Shown: piece by piece, positions 1 through 5,019 of the stretch
Layout of the letters: each line of letters starts with the position of its first letter
Position numbering within the stretch: the first letter of the stretch is position 1
DNA from: DASWYB01 sp036405195
Lineage (GTDB): Bacteria; Patescibacteriota; UBA1384; 2-12-FULL-50-11; DASWYB01
Assembly: GCA_036405195.1 (NCBI GenBank)
Contig: DASWYB010000003.1
Span: 1-10,382, forward strand
Direction: 5' to 3'
Length of the DNA stretch: 10,382 nucleotides
Notes under the pieces: generated by a model
The model's input: only the letters and a program-made list of their open reading frames with translations
What the model was told of the DNA's origin: nothing
Database searches by the model: none
Program-made: the position numbers and the translations under genes

Positions 1-637
1 AGAGCTGGGATACGAGTTCTGGATGCGCGCGAGAAACTAAAACGCGAGGTCCACGTGGTGTTTCTTCGACGCCAGTTACAAAGACTTTAAGGCGTTGACC
101 AACATAGTACTGCTCGCTTGGTAATTGATCGGACTGCATCATGAGAGCAGAAATTTTACCAAGGTTCACATAGACGGAGTCACCATCCACCTGTTGGACT
201 GAGCCAGTAACAACTTGGTGTTCTTTGTCTTTGAATTCTGAGAATAAGAGTTCTCGCTCTGCTTCACGAATGCGTTGAATAATAACTTGCTTTGCGGTTT
301 GAGCAGCAATGCGGCCAAAGTCGCGCTGGGTTTCCATGGCGATTTCAATCTCGTCACCAATCTCGGCTTTAGGGTTGTGCTTGCGGGCTTCTTCTAAAGT
401 CATTTGGTGGAATTCGTTTTCAAACTCTTCGTCCGTGACAACAGTAAAAACTTGGCTCATTGCAACGTCTTCGGAGTCTTCAGAAAGACGGGCGCGAATG
501 ACGTTTTCAGGATGAGCGTAATCTTTGCGGTAGGCAGCGGCTAATGCAGCTTCAACAGCTTCGATAACTGAGTCTTTCGGAAGACCCTTCTCATCGGCGA
601 TTTGGTTAATGGCTGCCATAAATGGGCTAATAGGCAT
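1..637 (-). CDS. nusA: Transcription termination/antitermination factor NusA, N-terminal part (cut by window edge)
   Basis: NusA binds RNA polymerase and nascent RNA and controls pausing, intrinsic termination and antitermination. The 212 codons visible start MPISPFMAAINQIADEKGLP and match the NusA N-terminal polymerase-binding domain (residues about 1-130, including EAVEAALAAAYRKDY). A complete S1 RNA-binding domain follows (about 140-203: VTGSVQQVDGDSVYVNLGK, then PRVLVSRAHPELV). The KH domains lie outside the window. The ATG at 637 is preceded by AGAGAGGAT at a good Shine-Dalgarno distance; a second Met at codon 7 is possible but has no such site. In many bacteria rimP lies just upstream of nusA; here there is a 191-bp gap and then a GIY-YIG gene. 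I see no clear promoter in the gap. The frame is open to the edge, so there is no sign of disruption. Identification is from recognised family sequence. Confidence 0.95.
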   Translation of the reverse strand, partial: MPISPFMAAINQIADEKGLPKDSVIEAVEAALAAAYRKDYAHPENVIRARLSEDSEDVAMSQVFTVVTDEEFENEFHQMTLEEARKHNPKAEIGDEIEIAMETQRDFGRIAAQTAKQVIIQRIREAERELLFSEFKDKEHQVVTGSVQQVDGDSVYVNLGKISALMMQSDQLPSEQYYVGQRLKVFVTGVEETPRGPRVLVSRAHPELVSQL

Positions 638-667
638 AGTGCGATCCTCTCTTTAAATTATCTTTCT

Positions 668-693
668 GTCATCTCGAGCTACGCGAGAGATCT
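668..693. repeat. Small inverted repeat resembling a widespread dispersed TGTCAT...GATCT element
   Basis: The sequence begins TGTCATCTCGAGC and ends GCGAGAGATCT, with a 5-bp stem (TCTCG at 672-676 with CGAGA at 684-688). The overall shape, TGTCAT, then a short palindrome with a CGnAGCG-like centre, then GATCT, resembles a dispersed intergenic element that recurs in many unrelated bacterial genomes. One copy in one window cannot prove it is repetitive. It lies in the nusA leader region, about 30-55 bp upstream of the nusA start codon. Confidence 0.35.
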
Positions 694-722
694 GAGTTGG
701 GTGTTTTTGGCCTCCAGCCTGG

Positions 723-771
723 GGTAAGGGACAAGGGGGCTTAATTGCGAAGCAGCCCCCTATCCCTCACC
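723..771. repeat. Long imperfect inverted repeat in the nusA upstream region
   Basis: Nested complementary arms form one long hairpin: GGT at 723-725 with ACC at 769-771, AGGGA at 727-731 with TCCCT at 763-767, and AGGGGGCT at 734-741 with AGCCCCCT at 754-761, around a 12-nt loop. There is no T-run on either side, so it is a poor intrinsic terminator. It could be a REP-like or MITE-like dispersed palindrome, or a structured part of the nusA 5' leader. The rest of the 638-828 gap holds no gene that I can support. Confidence 0.55.
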
Positions 772-828
772 ACTCCCAACCCCTGCACGCTAAAGCCAAA
801 TTCAATACAAATTAATTCGACAAGCTTC

Positions 829-1080
829 TCACTCAGCTCCAGATGACAGTAATTTTAACTTTTCTTGTCTCGATAGACTTTTTATCTCTAGCTCTCGTTT
901 TGTTGCCGTTGAGCGGTCGGCGCAGCTTTCGTGCCACAGCATTTTTACAGGCCGCCGTGTTGCCGTGTATTTGGCGGCTGTGCCGTCATTATGTTTTATA
1001 ACGCGCTTTTCGAGATCAGTGGTAATGCCGGTGTAGAGTGTGCCATCTCGGCATTCCAAGATGTACGTAAACCAGGCCAT
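829..1080 (-). CDS. GIY-YIG nuclease-fold protein, UPF0213/YhbQ-like
   Basis: This 83-residue protein is a stand-alone GIY-YIG domain of the small UPF0213 type. FTYILECRDGTLYTGITTDL gives the two signature strands (Tyr6 in the GIY position, Tyr16 in YTG for YIG). Arg26 and His30 follow on the first helix, then KYT, RRPVKML and the conserved end RELEIKSLSRQEKL, where Glu63 is the likely metal-binding residue. The ATG at 1080 is preceded by AGGAGG three bases away, so I prefer it to the upstream ATG at 1125, which would add 15 residues unlike the family. Full length for the family and all expected catalytic positions are present. Members are usually uncharacterised and suspected to act on DNA; no specific substrate can be read from the sequence. 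A terminator-like hairpin lies just upstream (1098-1129). Confidence 0.9.
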   Translation of the reverse strand: MAWFTYILECRDGTLYTGITTDLEKRVIKHNDGTAAKYTATRRPVKMLWHESCADRSTATKRELEIKSLSRQEKLKLLSSGAE

Positions 1081-1097
1081 TGACCTCCTGAGGGAAC

Positions 1098-1129
1098 AAA
1101 AAAAGCAAGTGAACCATACCGTCACTTAC
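1098..1129 (-). terminator. Weak terminator or attenuator hairpin upstream of the GIY-YIG gene
   Basis: Read on the minus strand, GTAAGTGA (1129-1122) pairs with TCACTTGC (1112-1105) around a 9-nt loop. One G-U wobble is included, giving an 8-bp AT-rich stem followed directly by seven T residues. It sits 18 bp before the GIY-YIG start codon and about 25 bp after a much stronger terminator. It may be a back-up terminator or a brake on the GIY-YIG gene. Confidence 0.45.
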
Positions 1130-1154
1130 TCTAAAGAAATAATACCACGCTTTT

Positions 1155-1202
1155 AAAAAAAGTGAAAGGCGGCATCCGTGCGAATGAGCACGAACACCGC
1201 CT
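1155..1202 (-). terminator. Intrinsic terminator of the 102-residue membrane protein gene (repeat copy A)
   Basis: On the minus strand a 15-bp stem (arms 1202-1188 and 1181-1167, AGGCGGTG... with ...GCCGCCT) closes a 6-nt loop and is followed by TTTCAC and then seven T residues. Three pairs are G-U wobbles on this strand but would be mismatches on the plus strand, so the hairpin works only for minus-strand transcripts. It begins 33 bp after the stop codon of the 102-residue gene. The 44-nt unit 1159-1202 recurs at 1615-1658 with one difference. Confidence 0.85.
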
Positions 1203-1234
1203 AGAGTCTGGACATGAGGTCATGGCCTTACGAT

Positions 1235-1543
1235 TTAGGCCGACAGGTTTGCTGGCTCTTGATACGCCGAGAAGGCGCAGAAGATAACAGCAATCGCCAT
1301 TGCGGCCATCACGCTTAGGCTTGCGATACTGCACGCAAGATATACGCCGTGAGATACGATGTCGTAACGGTGCAGCACTAGCCCGGCGAGGTACAGCCAG
1401 CCACTGATTGTCATCACGAGCGTCAGTTTGAGCAGCCCTTGATGACGCTTCCCTCCTTCTCCTTTACGAATGAAGTGGAGAAGTATTACCATTGCTCCTC
1501 CTAATGAGAAGAGAACCTCAATCATGTATCCGGTTGACAGCAT
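1235..1543 (-). CDS. Small three-helix membrane protein, unknown function (102 aa)
   Basis: I do not recognise a family. The protein has three hydrophobic segments: about residues 7-24 (MIEVLFSLGGAMVILLHFI), 36-57 (LLKLTLVMTISGWLYLAGLVL) and 66-94 (GVYLACSIASLSVMAAMAIAV). A basic loop between the first two (RKGEGGKRHQG) would place that loop inside the cell. The ATG at 1543 has GGGGGAG five bases upstream, which decides this start over the ATG at 1570. It has its own promoter (1585-1613) and its own terminator (1155-1202), so it is a single-gene transcription unit. Its neighbour at 1682-2026 has the same general plan (short N-terminus, helix, charged loop, helix, helix), but I see no convincing sequence identity. 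Membrane location is a firm inference; function is unknown. Confidence 0.8.
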   Translation of the reverse strand: MLSTGYMIEVLFSLGGAMVILLHFIRKGEGGKRHQGLLKLTLVMTISGWLYLAGLVLHRYDIVSHGVYLACSIASLSVMAAMAIAVIFCAFSAYQEPANLSA

Positions 1544-1584
1544 GTTGCTCCCCCGTGTGTCCTCGATCAACTCGCTTACGGTAT

Positions 1585-1613
1585 ATTTTATGTTTCGTTG
1601 ACTTTGATGTCAA
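1585..1613 (-). promoter_or_regulatory. Sigma70-type promoter of the 102-residue membrane protein gene
   Basis: On the minus strand, TTGACA (1613-1608, perfect -35) is separated by exactly 17 bp from TAAAAT (1590-1585, five of six bases of the -10 consensus). Transcription would start near 1578, giving a leader of about 35 nt that contains the Shine-Dalgarno site. The -35 box directly abuts the T-rich tail of the preceding terminator. Confidence 0.8.
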
Positions 1614-1614
1614 T

Positions 1615-1658
1615 AAAGTGAAAGGCGGCGTCCGTGCGAATGAGCACGAACACCGCCT
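1615..1658 (-). terminator. Intrinsic terminator of the 114-residue membrane protein gene (repeat copy B)
   Basis: Same hairpin as copy A: 15-bp stem (arms 1658-1644 and 1637-1623 on the minus strand) with a 6-nt loop, followed by TTTCACTTTATTG. It lies 23 bp after the stop codon of the 114-residue gene. The one base that differs from copy A changes a G-U pair to a G-C pair, keeping the minus-strand stem intact. The T-tract is weaker than in copy A. It may also end read-through from the wecG operon. Confidence 0.85.
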
Positions 1659-1681
1659 TGGTTTCTGGGGCAGGCGTGGGT

Positions 1682-2026
1682 TTACGCCTTACCGGCAGCA
1701 GGGGTTGGTTGCGGCTTTCGATATGCCGCTCGGTAGTTGATGTGGAGTAGCCAGCTCGCGGCTCCAGCAATTACGGATGCAACGCTAGAGAGGATGGCGA
1801 GGACGCCGTACTCCCAACGCTGCTCGTTGTTGGTGAGGATGAAAAGAAGTACGCTGGAGAGCAAGCAGACGGCCGTAAATAAGAACAGCGCCATTCTTGC
1901 AATCCATATCGCCGATTGGTTTTCCTTCTTCATCTGACACTCCCACACGAACAGGAGCATCGCGCAAGCGGCGAGGAAGAACCCAAAGGTTCCTGCCATC
2001 GCCACGATAACGGTCGCGTCGGGCAT
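1682..2026 (-). CDS. Small three-helix membrane protein, unknown function (114 aa)
   Basis: No family recognised. Three hydrophobic segments are clear: residues about 4-28 (ATVIVAMAGTFGFFLAACAM and on to FVW), 41-62 (IARMALFLFTAVCLLSSVLLF) and 72-92 (YGVLAILSSVASVIAGAASW). A charged loop, CQMKKENQS, lies between the first two. The C-terminus is polar and rich in Pro and Ala (RKPQPTPAAGKA). The ATG at 2026 has AAAGGAG eight bases upstream; the upstream in-frame ATG at 2053 has no such site. A promoter overlapping the end of wecG (2071-2099) and a terminator at 1615-1658 make it a separate transcription unit, although read-through from wecG is possible. Function cannot be stated. Confidence 0.8.
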   Translation of the reverse strand: MPDATVIVAMAGTFGFFLAACAMLLFVWECQMKKENQSAIWIARMALFLFTAVCLLSSVLLFILTNNEQRWEYGVLAILSSVASVIAGAASWLLHINYRAAYRKPQPTPAAGKA

Positions 2027-2070
2027 ACAGTTTCTCCTTTGTGGCGAGCCCAAACAGTGACGTTAGTAAA

Positions 2071-2099
2071 TATATATCATATCTCGAGTTTTTTGTCGA
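2071..2099 (-). promoter_or_regulatory. Promoter of the 114-residue membrane protein gene, inside the 3' end of wecG
   Basis: On the minus strand TCGACA (2099-2094, five of six -35 bases) is followed after 17 bp by TATATA (2076-2071). The -35 box lies in the last codons of wecG and the -10 just after its stop, giving a leader of about 40 nt before the start at 2026. Confidence 0.6.
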
Positions 2100-2889
2100 G
2101 TGATTTGCTGGAAATGATGAGGTTAGAAAAAGTAATTGTAGAACGCCAAATGCGGCGGTAGCGCTTGGGTTGCGTAATTAAGTAGGTGAGCCATTCAAAG
2201 CCGAGAAACTTAATCCACTTTGGCGGGTTGTAGCGAGTGCCAGCTGCCGTATCGAAGGTTCCTCCGACTCCCACCATAACGGGTACCTTAAGGGCGGCCT
2301 TGTTCTTATAGATAAATAATTCTTGTTTAGGAGATCCGTAGGCCACGATCAAAATATCAGGTTGAGCTGCTTTGACGTCAGGGATGGTGTTTTTATCTTC
2401 CGGGTCAGACGAAGAAGTACCCACGATTTTAAGTTCGGGGTATACGCTCGTCCAGACTTCGGCCGCTTTGGCTGCAATCCCTGGGTTTGCGCCTAATAAG
2501 TAAACGCGCCAGCCGTGAGCAGCGCTCATCTGTAGGAGTCTATCGGTTAAGTCCACACCAGTAATGCGTTTATAGGTAAATGAATGTGGATACAACACAA
2601 ATTGAAAGCAGAGAGCTAAGTATTGCCCTAATCGGGTAAGCTTACTTTTACGATAGGGTTTATCAAAAAAAGTTTGCCCAAGCACAATGCCGGTGCCGTC
2701 AGGTAAGGAGAGGTCTGCTTCCTGTAGAGCGGTACGAAACGTTTCGTTGCCTCGGCTCACGACGATAAATTCTGGGTTAACGGTTACAATGTGATGCGGT
2801 TGTTTTGTTGTTACAAAAAGCTTGATTTTGCGTTCAAGTGCATCTGGGTCAACCCAGTCGATAGGAATATCTAAAAACTTTTTATGCAT
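2077..2889 (-). CDS. WecG/TagA/CpsF family glycosyltransferase (GT26)
   Basis: GT26 enzymes add a sugar, classically N-acetylmannosamine from UDP-ManNAc, to a polyprenyl-linked acceptor at the inner face of the membrane. They act in teichoic acid linkage-unit, enterobacterial common antigen or capsule synthesis. Family motifs occur in order: TVNPEFIV (36-43), LPDGTGIV (62-69, with the family's likely catalytic Asp64), RITGVDL (108-114), YLLGANPGIAAKAAEV (130-145), PDILIVAYGSPKQELFI (177-193), VGVGGTFDTAAG (206-217) and a basic C-terminal tail (EWLTYLITQPKRYRRIWR) that attaches homologues to the membrane. The length, 270 aa, exceeds many members because about 30 residues (74-104, with hydrophobic GQYLALCFQFVLY) are inserted between the catalytic and RITG motifs. 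The ATG at 2889 lies inside the end of the GT4 gene (8-bp overlap), implying translational coupling. The exact sugar is not determinable. Confidence 0.92.
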   Translation of the reverse strand: MHKKFLDIPIDWVDPDALERKIKLFVTTKQPHHIVTVNPEFIVVSRGNETFRTALQEADLSLPDGTGIVLGQTFFDKPYRKSKLTRLGQYLALCFQFVLYPHSFTYKRITGVDLTDRLLQMSAAHGWRVYLLGANPGIAAKAAEVWTSVYPELKIVGTSSSDPEDKNTIPDVKAAQPDILIVAYGSPKQELFIYKNKAALKVPVMVGVGGTFDTAAGTRYNPPKWIKFLGFEWLTYLITQPKRYRRIWRSTITFSNLIISSKSLDKKLEI

Positions 2890-3982
2890 TGCCTACCTTC
2901 TCCAATACGGCTAACGTTTCCCTGGCCGTTCTTTCCCAAGAAAATTGTTTATATTGCTCTCGGCCCTTTTGAATCAACTCGTTTCGGAATTCTTTATCTT
3001 GGGCAATTTTAATCATGGCATCAGCAATTTCATTCGTTTTGGTGGGTGTTACCAGAATAGCCGCATCCCCTGCTACTTCGGGCAGGCTGGTTGTATTCGA
3101 GGTAATAACTGGTGTATCCGAAGCAAACGCTTCAAGAACGGGCAAGCCAAATCCTTCGAATAAACTGGGAAACACAAGGGCTTCGGCATGTCGCATATAT
3201 TCCAGGGCTTTACTCTGGGGCGTGTAACCCAGCATGATCACATCTTTTTTATATTCACCTAAGTTCTCGTAGGTTGCTTGGATGCTGGCATAACCGTAGG
3301 CTGGTCCACCAGCTAAAACGAGTTTATGCGGTAATCCAGTCTGGCGTTTAAATTCGGCAAATGCTTCGAGTAGCCGAGAAATGTTTTTGCGCATTTCAAT
3401 CCGGCCAATGTAGTAAAAGTACGGTGTGTCCAAAGGAGGTGTTTCCCCTTTTGAGGCTGGCCGGTATTCTTTTGGCTCGAATCCGAGTGGTACCACTGTT
3501 ATACGGTTGAGTGAAATGCCGTATTGATTATGAATATCTTGCTTGGTGAATTCAGTTGGCACAATAATATGAGTGGCAAAGTGTTTAATCCAGATAGCGG
3601 TAGATCGATGATATAGCTTCACGATCCATTTATAAATTTCGGGAAAGTGGTTAAACCCAATATCGTGCATAATCACGACCGATTTTTTGCCGGGTAAGAG
3701 TGGGATTGAGTGAGCGGTCATGAACAATACGTCGGGGGCATGAAAGAGTATTTCCAAGGACAAACGGATTAATGTCCAACCCAGGGTAAAGGGCATGACC
3801 CGCCAGTCAATATTTGACCCTTTTACCTGTGCCATATCTCCGGTTGGCTTTTTGCTGGAATACAAGCGATAGCGATTAATATGATCAATCGTCGTAAGGT
3901 ATTTAATAATTTCGGCACAGTAGAGTTCTGTACCAGTCCGTTTTTTACGAAGTGCCCGGGAGGCATCAATCCCAATTAACAT
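2882..3982 (-). CDS. GT4-family (GT-B fold) glycosyltransferase
   Basis: This is a retaining glycosyltransferase of family GT4, which transfers a sugar from a nucleotide-sugar donor. The N-terminal Rossmann domain starts MLIGIDASRALRKKRTGTE, with the usual glycine-containing acceptor-side loop, and contains VVIMHDIGF (102-110). The donor-binding half has YYIGRIEMRKNISRLLEAF (Arg194 and Lys199 in the diphosphate-binding positions) and FEGFGLPVLEAFASDTPVI, giving the E-x7-E pair Glu276/Glu284, followed by SLPEVAGDAAILV. At 366 aa it is full length with no membrane helix. It is followed, with an 8-bp overlap, by the GT26 gene and preceded by the dipeptidase 60 bp upstream. Together the two transferases point to a surface glycan or wall-polymer pathway. 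No Shine-Dalgarno site precedes the ATG at 3982; a -10-like TAAAAT ends seven bases before it, so a leaderless mRNA is possible. Confidence 0.93.
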   Translation of the reverse strand: MLIGIDASRALRKKRTGTELYCAEIIKYLTTIDHINRYRLYSSKKPTGDMAQVKGSNIDWRVMPFTLGWTLIRLSLEILFHAPDVLFMTAHSIPLLPGKKSVVIMHDIGFNHFPEIYKWIVKLYHRSTAIWIKHFATHIIVPTEFTKQDIHNQYGISLNRITVVPLGFEPKEYRPASKGETPPLDTPYFYYIGRIEMRKNISRLLEAFAEFKRQTGLPHKLVLAGGPAYGYASIQATYENLGEYKKDVIMLGYTPQSKALEYMRHAEALVFPSLFEGFGLPVLEAFASDTPVITSNTTSLPEVAGDAAILVTPTKTNEIADAMIKIAQDKEFRNELIQKGREQYKQFSWERTARETLAVLEKVGNA

Positions 3983-3988
3983 AGATCT

Positions 3989-3994
3989 ATTTTA
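3989..3994 (-). promoter_or_regulatory. -10-like element placed for a leaderless GT4 mRNA
   Basis: TAAAAT on the minus strand is followed by exactly six bases and then the GT4 start codon, so the usual +1 would be the A of the ATG. No ribosome-binding site is present. The -35 region is poor (GTGCTT at 17 bp), so this is a weak call; co-transcription from the dipeptidase gene is the alternative. Confidence 0.35.
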
Positions 3995-4042
3995 ACAGAA
4001 GAAAAACACAAAAGCACTGAATATTCGTGAGTGACTTTGGAG

Positions 4043-4936
4043 TTATTCAGATCTCAGTGGAGAGCGCGCGAGAAAGTGAATGAGATTCTTGCCCAATACA
4101 TCAGCATTGATGCCGTATTCGAGTAAGTTCGTGACTTCGCTAATATTAGTAAGTCCGTCAGGAACAAACGATATCGTGCCGCCTAGGTCGCTGCCGATTC
4201 CTACGTTCAATGGGCTTGTCTTCTCGATCGCGTACAATATGTGTTGCGCAACATCTTGAATACGAGCTGACTTTTCGCCGAGGAATGATCCCGCTACGCC
4301 AACTCCAATATATCCATTTCTGTCACGCACAATCGATAGCAACGAGTCATCAAAGTTCCGGGGTGTTGGGTATACGCCGTGGAGTCCCGTATGGGATACA
4401 AACGGAGCAAGTTCGAAGGATGTGGCTACATCACGAAAACTTTGCGTGCTTAAGTGGGCAAAGTCGAGGATCATTCCGAGCTCAGTAAGTTGTTTGATTG
4501 CTTCACGGCCAAAATCAGTCAGGCCAACTTCGGGGCTAAGGCTACCGCCGGCAAACTGGTTGGCGTGGTTGTGCGTTAGGCCGATTGACCGGATGCCTCG
4601 ATCATAAAGAGATTTGATCTTTGTCAGGTCATCACCAATCATGTGTAGGTCTTCGATGTGGAGGATTATTTTTATGCCTAGTTTGTTTAAGTCCGCTTTC
4701 GACTGTACCAGGATCCAGCCGTTATCTCGGATGCATTCTTGGTACGTAGCGATCACCCATTCTGTGCGTTCCCATGCATTTGGACCCGGATCCACGTACA
4801 CAGCCGTAAACAAAAGTTCGGGCTGAATTTGGTTAATCAGGGTTGGATTTATTTGGGTTTTTAAAAAGGCTGCATTTGGTAAATCAGCTAAATCGGTTGG
4901 ATGGTGAATAAATTCAATGTGAGAATCAGCGTACAT
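4043..4936 (-). CDS. Membrane-dipeptidase-like metallopeptidase (peptidase family M19)
   Basis: M19 enzymes are dinuclear zinc dipeptidases with a TIM-barrel fold, several of which cleave dipeptides carrying a D-amino acid. Family landmarks are present in order: DSHIE (Asp4, His6) for the first metal site, HIEDLHMIG with the bridging Glu95, GIRSIGLTHNHANQFAGG (114-131), GLTDFGREAI then LDFAHLS (His161), FVSHTG (His182), TPRNFDD (Arg193) and VGIGSDLGG (Asp250). It is short for the family at 297 aa but complete, and has no signal peptide, so it is probably cytosolic. The usual DxHxD/N start is DxHxE here. The ATG at 4936 has AAGGA seven bases upstream. It is the first gene of a probable operon with GT4 and GT26 transferases; a role in recycling wall peptides is inference only. 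Confidence 0.88.
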   Translation of the reverse strand: MYADSHIEFIHHPTDLADLPNAAFLKTQINPTLINQIQPELLFTAVYVDPGPNAWERTEWVIATYQECIRDNGWILVQSKADLNKLGIKIILHIEDLHMIGDDLTKIKSLYDRGIRSIGLTHNHANQFAGGSLSPEVGLTDFGREAIKQLTELGMILDFAHLSTQSFRDVATSFELAPFVSHTGLHGVYPTPRNFDDSLLSIVRDRNGYIGVGVAGSFLGEKSARIQDVAQHILYAIEKTSPLNVGIGSDLGGTISFVPDGLTNISEVTNLLEYGINADVLGKNLIHFLARSPLRSE

Positions 4937-4950
4937 AATAGTTCCTTATG

Positions 4951-4956
4951 AGTATA
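4951..4956 (-). promoter_or_regulatory. Possible -10 element of the dipeptidase operon
   Basis: TATACT on the minus strand (five of six -10 bases) lies 14 bp before the dipeptidase ATG and immediately after the T-run of the preceding terminator. No good -35 box is found at 16-18 bp because that region is the terminator stem. The leader would be under 10 nt but would hold the AAGGA site. Confidence 0.35.
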
Positions 4957-4959
4957 ACG

Positions 4960-4995
4960 AAAAAAGAGTTGGCCTGCTCCCCGAAGGGAGCAGGC
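4960..4995 (-). terminator. Strong intrinsic terminator of the 458-residue protein gene
   Basis: On the minus strand GCCTGCTCCC (995-986 of the 4000s) pairs perfectly with GGGAGCAGGC around a UUCG tetraloop, followed by CAACTC and six T residues. It begins 24 bp after the stop codon of the 458-residue gene and separates it from the dipeptidase operon. Confidence 0.9.
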
Positions 4996-5019
4996 GCAAA
5001 CGAAGGGATGGGCGTACTG

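Noticed and set aside
166..360. 64-codon minus-strand frame
   Set aside because: Out-of-frame translation within nusA, whose real frame runs open from 637 to the window edge.
1159..1658. Possible CRISPR repeat pair
   Set aside because: Only two copies, 456 bp apart, with a gene between them; each is a terminator hairpin with a T-tract.
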